DNA of 17,145 nucleotides from DATLYF01 sp035575095 (lineage in GTDB: Bacteria > Pseudomonadota > Gammaproteobacteria > Competibacterales > Competibacteraceae): positions 1 through 17,145 of the forward strand of contig DATLYF010000072.1 of NCBI GenBank assembly GCA_035575095.1, in the 5' to 3' direction. This document shows, one piece after another, positions 15,416-17,145 of this stretch. The position numbers were made by a program, and so were the translations under genes. Every line of letters starts with the position of its first letter. The first letter of the stretch is position 1. Below the pieces are notes generated by a model that did no database searches, was not told where the DNA came from, and saw only the letters and a list, made by a program, of their open reading frames with translations.

Positions 15416-16105
15416 ATGGTTCTCGCCAGATGGATGCTTTCCCTTACCCTGATGCTCGGCGCCGCATTGCTCATGGCGAACGGAGCAGCCCGCGCCGCAA
15501 CCGAGCAGGAGCTGCTGGTCCTGCAGGCAGAGACCACCCTCTCCAACTTCCTGCGCGATCCGGAAATGAGCTGGCTGCAGCAGAACATCCACCGCGCCAA
15601 GGCCATCCTCATTGCTCCGGAAGTGGTCAAGGCTGGCTTCATCGTCGGCGGCTCCGGCGGCAATGGGGTGCTGCTGGCCCGCGCCGCCAAGGGCGATCGC
15701 TGGAACGGACCGGTGTTCTATACTGTGGCCACCGCCAGCGTCGGCTTCCAGGCCGGGGTCTCGGTATCGGAGATGATCACCCTGGTGATGACCGATCGCG
15801 GCCTGAGCTCGTTGCAGCAGCCCAATTTCACGCTGGGTGGCGATGTCAGTGTCGCCGCCGGTCCGATAGGCGCTGGCAAGAAGGCCGACGTGCAGTCGGA
15901 CTTCATCTCCTTCTCCCGCGCCAAGGGCATCTACGGCGGACTCAACCTGGACGGCACTTCCATCTCCGCCAAGGACGACTGGAACCAGGCCTATTACGGC
16001 AAGCCAGCGACGCCGGCGGACATCCTCGCCGGCAAGAAGGGTTATCGCAACCCCCAGGCCGAGCCGCTACGCCGGGCGGTGACGCAGGCGGCACGGCGCA
16101 TGTGA
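15416..16105 (+). CDS. Secreted SYLF (Ysc84/DUF500) domain lipid-binding protein
   Basis: SYLF-domain proteins bind phosphoinositides in eukaryotes; bacterial members are exported proteins of poorly known function. 229 aa. A signal peptide covers 1-27 (SLTLMLGAALLM core, ARA before Ala28). The SYLF domain fills the rest: AKAILIAPEVVKAGFIVGG, a glycine-rich SGGNGVLLAR, FYTVATASVGFQAGVSVSE, LGGDVSVAAGPIG and FSRAKGIYGGLNLDGTSIS, then NQAYYG and a basic C-terminus. The start at 15416 follows a near-perfect GAGGAGG five bases upstream; a GTG at 15380 upstream of that ribosome site is less likely. The first domain residues follow the cleavage site directly, so the mature protein is periplasmic. 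There is no lipobox cysteine. It runs head-on into queE with one base between stop codons. Confidence 0.9.
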   Translation: MVLARWMLSLTLMLGAALLMANGAARAATEQELLVLQAETTLSNFLRDPEMSWLQQNIHRAKAILIAPEVVKAGFIVGGSGGNGVLLARAAKGDRWNGPVFYTVATASVGFQAGVSVSEMITLVMTDRGLSSLQQPNFTLGGDVSVAAGPIGAGKKADVQSDFISFSRAKGIYGGLNLDGTSISAKDDWNQAYYGKPATPADILAGKKGYRNPQAEPLRRAVTQAARRM

Positions 16106-16106
16106 A

Positions 16107-16754
16107 CTAAGGAATATCCAGCAGCTTGTGGGTCTGCAGGCTGATGCGCCATTGCGGATGGCGCAGGCAGTACTCCACCGCGGCGCGGGTGTTGGCCGCC
16201 CGCGCCGGGCCGTCCAGGGGCTGCAAGAAGAAGTGGCAGAACTCCAGGTGGACGAAGCGCTCCGGCTGGGCTTCAGGCTCCGCCTGAGGATAGACCAGCT
16301 TGAGCTCGTCACCGTGGAGCTGCCGCAGCGGCGCGCGGCCCTTGGGGCTGACGCAGATCCAGTCCAGGCCCGGCGGCGCCGGTAGGGTGCCATTGCTCTC
16401 CACCGCCACCTCGAAGCCGCGGGCGTGGAAGGCCTCGATCAGGGCCGCGTCCAGTTGCAGCAGCGGCTCGCCACCGGTGCAGACCACGTAGGGCCGGGCG
16501 CGCGGTAGCGTGTTGGCCGGCCAGTGGACGGTCACGGCATCGGCCAGGGATGCAGCATCGTGGAACTTGCCGCCGCTCACGCCGTCGGTGCCGACGAAGT
16601 CGGTGTCACAGAAGCGGCAGATCGCCCTGTCGCGATCCGGCTCGCGCCCGCTCCACAGGTTGCAGCCACTGAAGCGGCAGAACACCGCCGGGCGCCCACT
16701 CTGCGCGCCCTCGCCCTGCAGGGTATAGAAGATTTCCTTGACGCTATAGGTCAT
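16107..16754 (-). CDS. queE: 7-carboxy-7-deazaguanine synthase (radical SAM, variant cluster loop)
   Basis: Radical-SAM enzyme that ring-contracts 6-carboxy-5,6,7,8-tetrahydropterin to 7-carboxy-7-deazaguanine, step three of the route to preQ0 and queuosine. 215 aa. It opens with YSVKEIFYTLQGEGAQSGRP, the QueE N-terminal signature. The cluster motif is C31-X14-C46-X2-C49 instead of CX3CX2C, a variant known from Burkholderia multivorans QueE. GGEP is at 94-97 and VAVESNGT follows; the C-terminal half contains WICVSPKG and ELKLVYP. The ATG at 16752-16754 has AGGA just upstream. It sits 13 bases after the QueD-like gene on the minus strand, so the two form one operon. Its stop (TAG) lies one base from the SYLF stop. 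Confidence 0.94.
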   Translation of the reverse strand: MTYSVKEIFYTLQGEGAQSGRPAVFCRFSGCNLWSGREPDRDRAICRFCDTDFVGTDGVSGGKFHDAASLADAVTVHWPANTLPRARPYVVCTGGEPLLQLDAALIEAFHARGFEVAVESNGTLPAPPGLDWICVSPKGRAPLRQLHGDELKLVYPQAEPEAQPERFVHLEFCHFFLQPLDGPARAANTRAAVEYCLRHPQWRISLQTHKLLDIP

Positions 16755-16767
16755 GGTCCTGCCGCCC

Positions 16768-17145
16768 TCAGCCCGGCACGACCGGCGCGGGCCCGCCCCA
16801 GCACAGGCTGACGCCGCGCTCCGGCGTCTCCCAGAGATCGATACGGTCCAAGGCCGGCAGGGCCGCTGCCAGCCGCGCCCGGATCCACTCGGCCAGGGTG
16901 CCGCTGGCGGCCTGCGCCAGGCCCTCCAGTTCGTCCAGGCGCTGGTGGTCGAGCCGGGCATAGAGCGGCTGGAACAGCGCCTTGACCTCGCCATAGTCGA
17001 TCGTCCAGCCGAGTACCGCATCCAGCGGGGCAGTGAGGTGCAGGCGAACGCGGTAGCTGTGACCGTGCAGGCAGCGGCGGCGGTCGCCGGCGGGGGCCTG
17101 CACCAGGCGCACGGCGCTCTCGAAGCTCTGCTCCTTCCAGATGCG
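16768..17145 (-). CDS. queD: QueD-like 6-carboxytetrahydropterin synthase homologue, atypical active site (5' end off the window)
   Basis: Homologue of the enzyme that makes 6-carboxytetrahydropterin from 7,8-dihydroneopterin triphosphate, the substrate of QueE. 126 codons are visible and the frame stays open through the right edge, so the true start is outside; the GTG at 17110-17112 is internal. Family features: SFESAVRL, CLHGHSYRVRL with the zinc pair HxH, GWTIDYGEVK, LDHQRLD and a C-terminal ETPERG with the conserved Glu. Oddities: the first zinc-ligand His (AAHRL in E. coli QueD) is Val in SAVRL; the cysteine sits two residues before HGH instead of four; and the usual NPT(S/A)E stretch reads AASGT. 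It is followed after 13 bases by queE, which supports the pathway, but function as a normal QueD is not certain. Confidence 0.8.
   Translation of the reverse strand, partial: RIWKEQSFESAVRLVQAPAGDRRRCLHGHSYRVRLHLTAPLDAVLGWTIDYGEVKALFQPLYARLDHQRLDELEGLAQAASGTLAEWIRARLAAALPALDRIDLWETPERGVSLCWGGPAPVVPG

Noticed and set aside
16755..17021. Extension of the queE frame upstream to 17021
   Set aside because: The extension overlaps the QueD-like gene in another frame; the family start MTYSVKEIFYTLQGEG at 16754 has its own ribosome site.
1..17145. CRISPR arrays, tRNA/rRNA genes, insertion sequences, phage or defence genes
   Set aside because: No regularly spaced repeats, no cloverleaf or rRNA-like sequence, and no transposase, integrase or defence domains were seen in any frame. 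All main frames are explained by housekeeping or envelope genes.

Overview
The window looks like a chromosomal stretch from a GC-rich gammaproteobacterium. Coding regions use strongly G/C-ending codons, and a TamA/TamB pair, a bifunctional PBP1B and a periplasmic Deg protease are all Gram-negative envelope genes. A GTP-type PEP carboxykinase next to aconitase B would fit a Chromatiales or sulfur-oxidiser-like lineage, but that placement is inference. I see no rRNA, tRNA, CRISPR array, insertion sequence or phage gene, and no non-coding gap longer than about 230 bases.

Left part (1-10246): an envelope block. A penicillin-binding protein 1B gene (mrcB) runs leftward off the edge. It is divergent from tamA-tamB, which overlap by 4 bases and encode the outer-membrane/inner-membrane pair of the translocation and assembly module. 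A DegP/DegQ/MucD-type periplasmic protease follows from its own likely promoter, then a DedA-family membrane protein. Together these cover peptidoglycan synthesis, outer-membrane assembly or lipid transport, periplasmic quality control and lipid flipping.

Middle part (10247-14995): central carbon metabolism. pckG (GTP-dependent PEP carboxykinase) and acnB (aconitase B, GTG start) lie in the same direction. The gap between them carries a perfect AT-rich 10-3-10 palindrome that looks like a regulator binding site, two GC-rich dyads and a consensus TATAAT box. A strong intrinsic terminator closes acnB.

Right part (15003-17145): a small dodecin flavin-binding gene (minus), a secreted SYLF-domain protein (plus), and a minus-strand queD-queE pair of the 7-deazaguanine (queuosine precursor) pathway. 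queD is cut by the right edge. QueE has the CX14CX2C variant of the radical-SAM cluster motif. The QueD homologue lacks the first zinc-ligand histidine and has its cysteine moved, so its exact activity is open.

No wholly new multi-gene system is evident. The most worthwhile leads are the palindrome upstream of acnB, the atypical QueD and several structured leaders.
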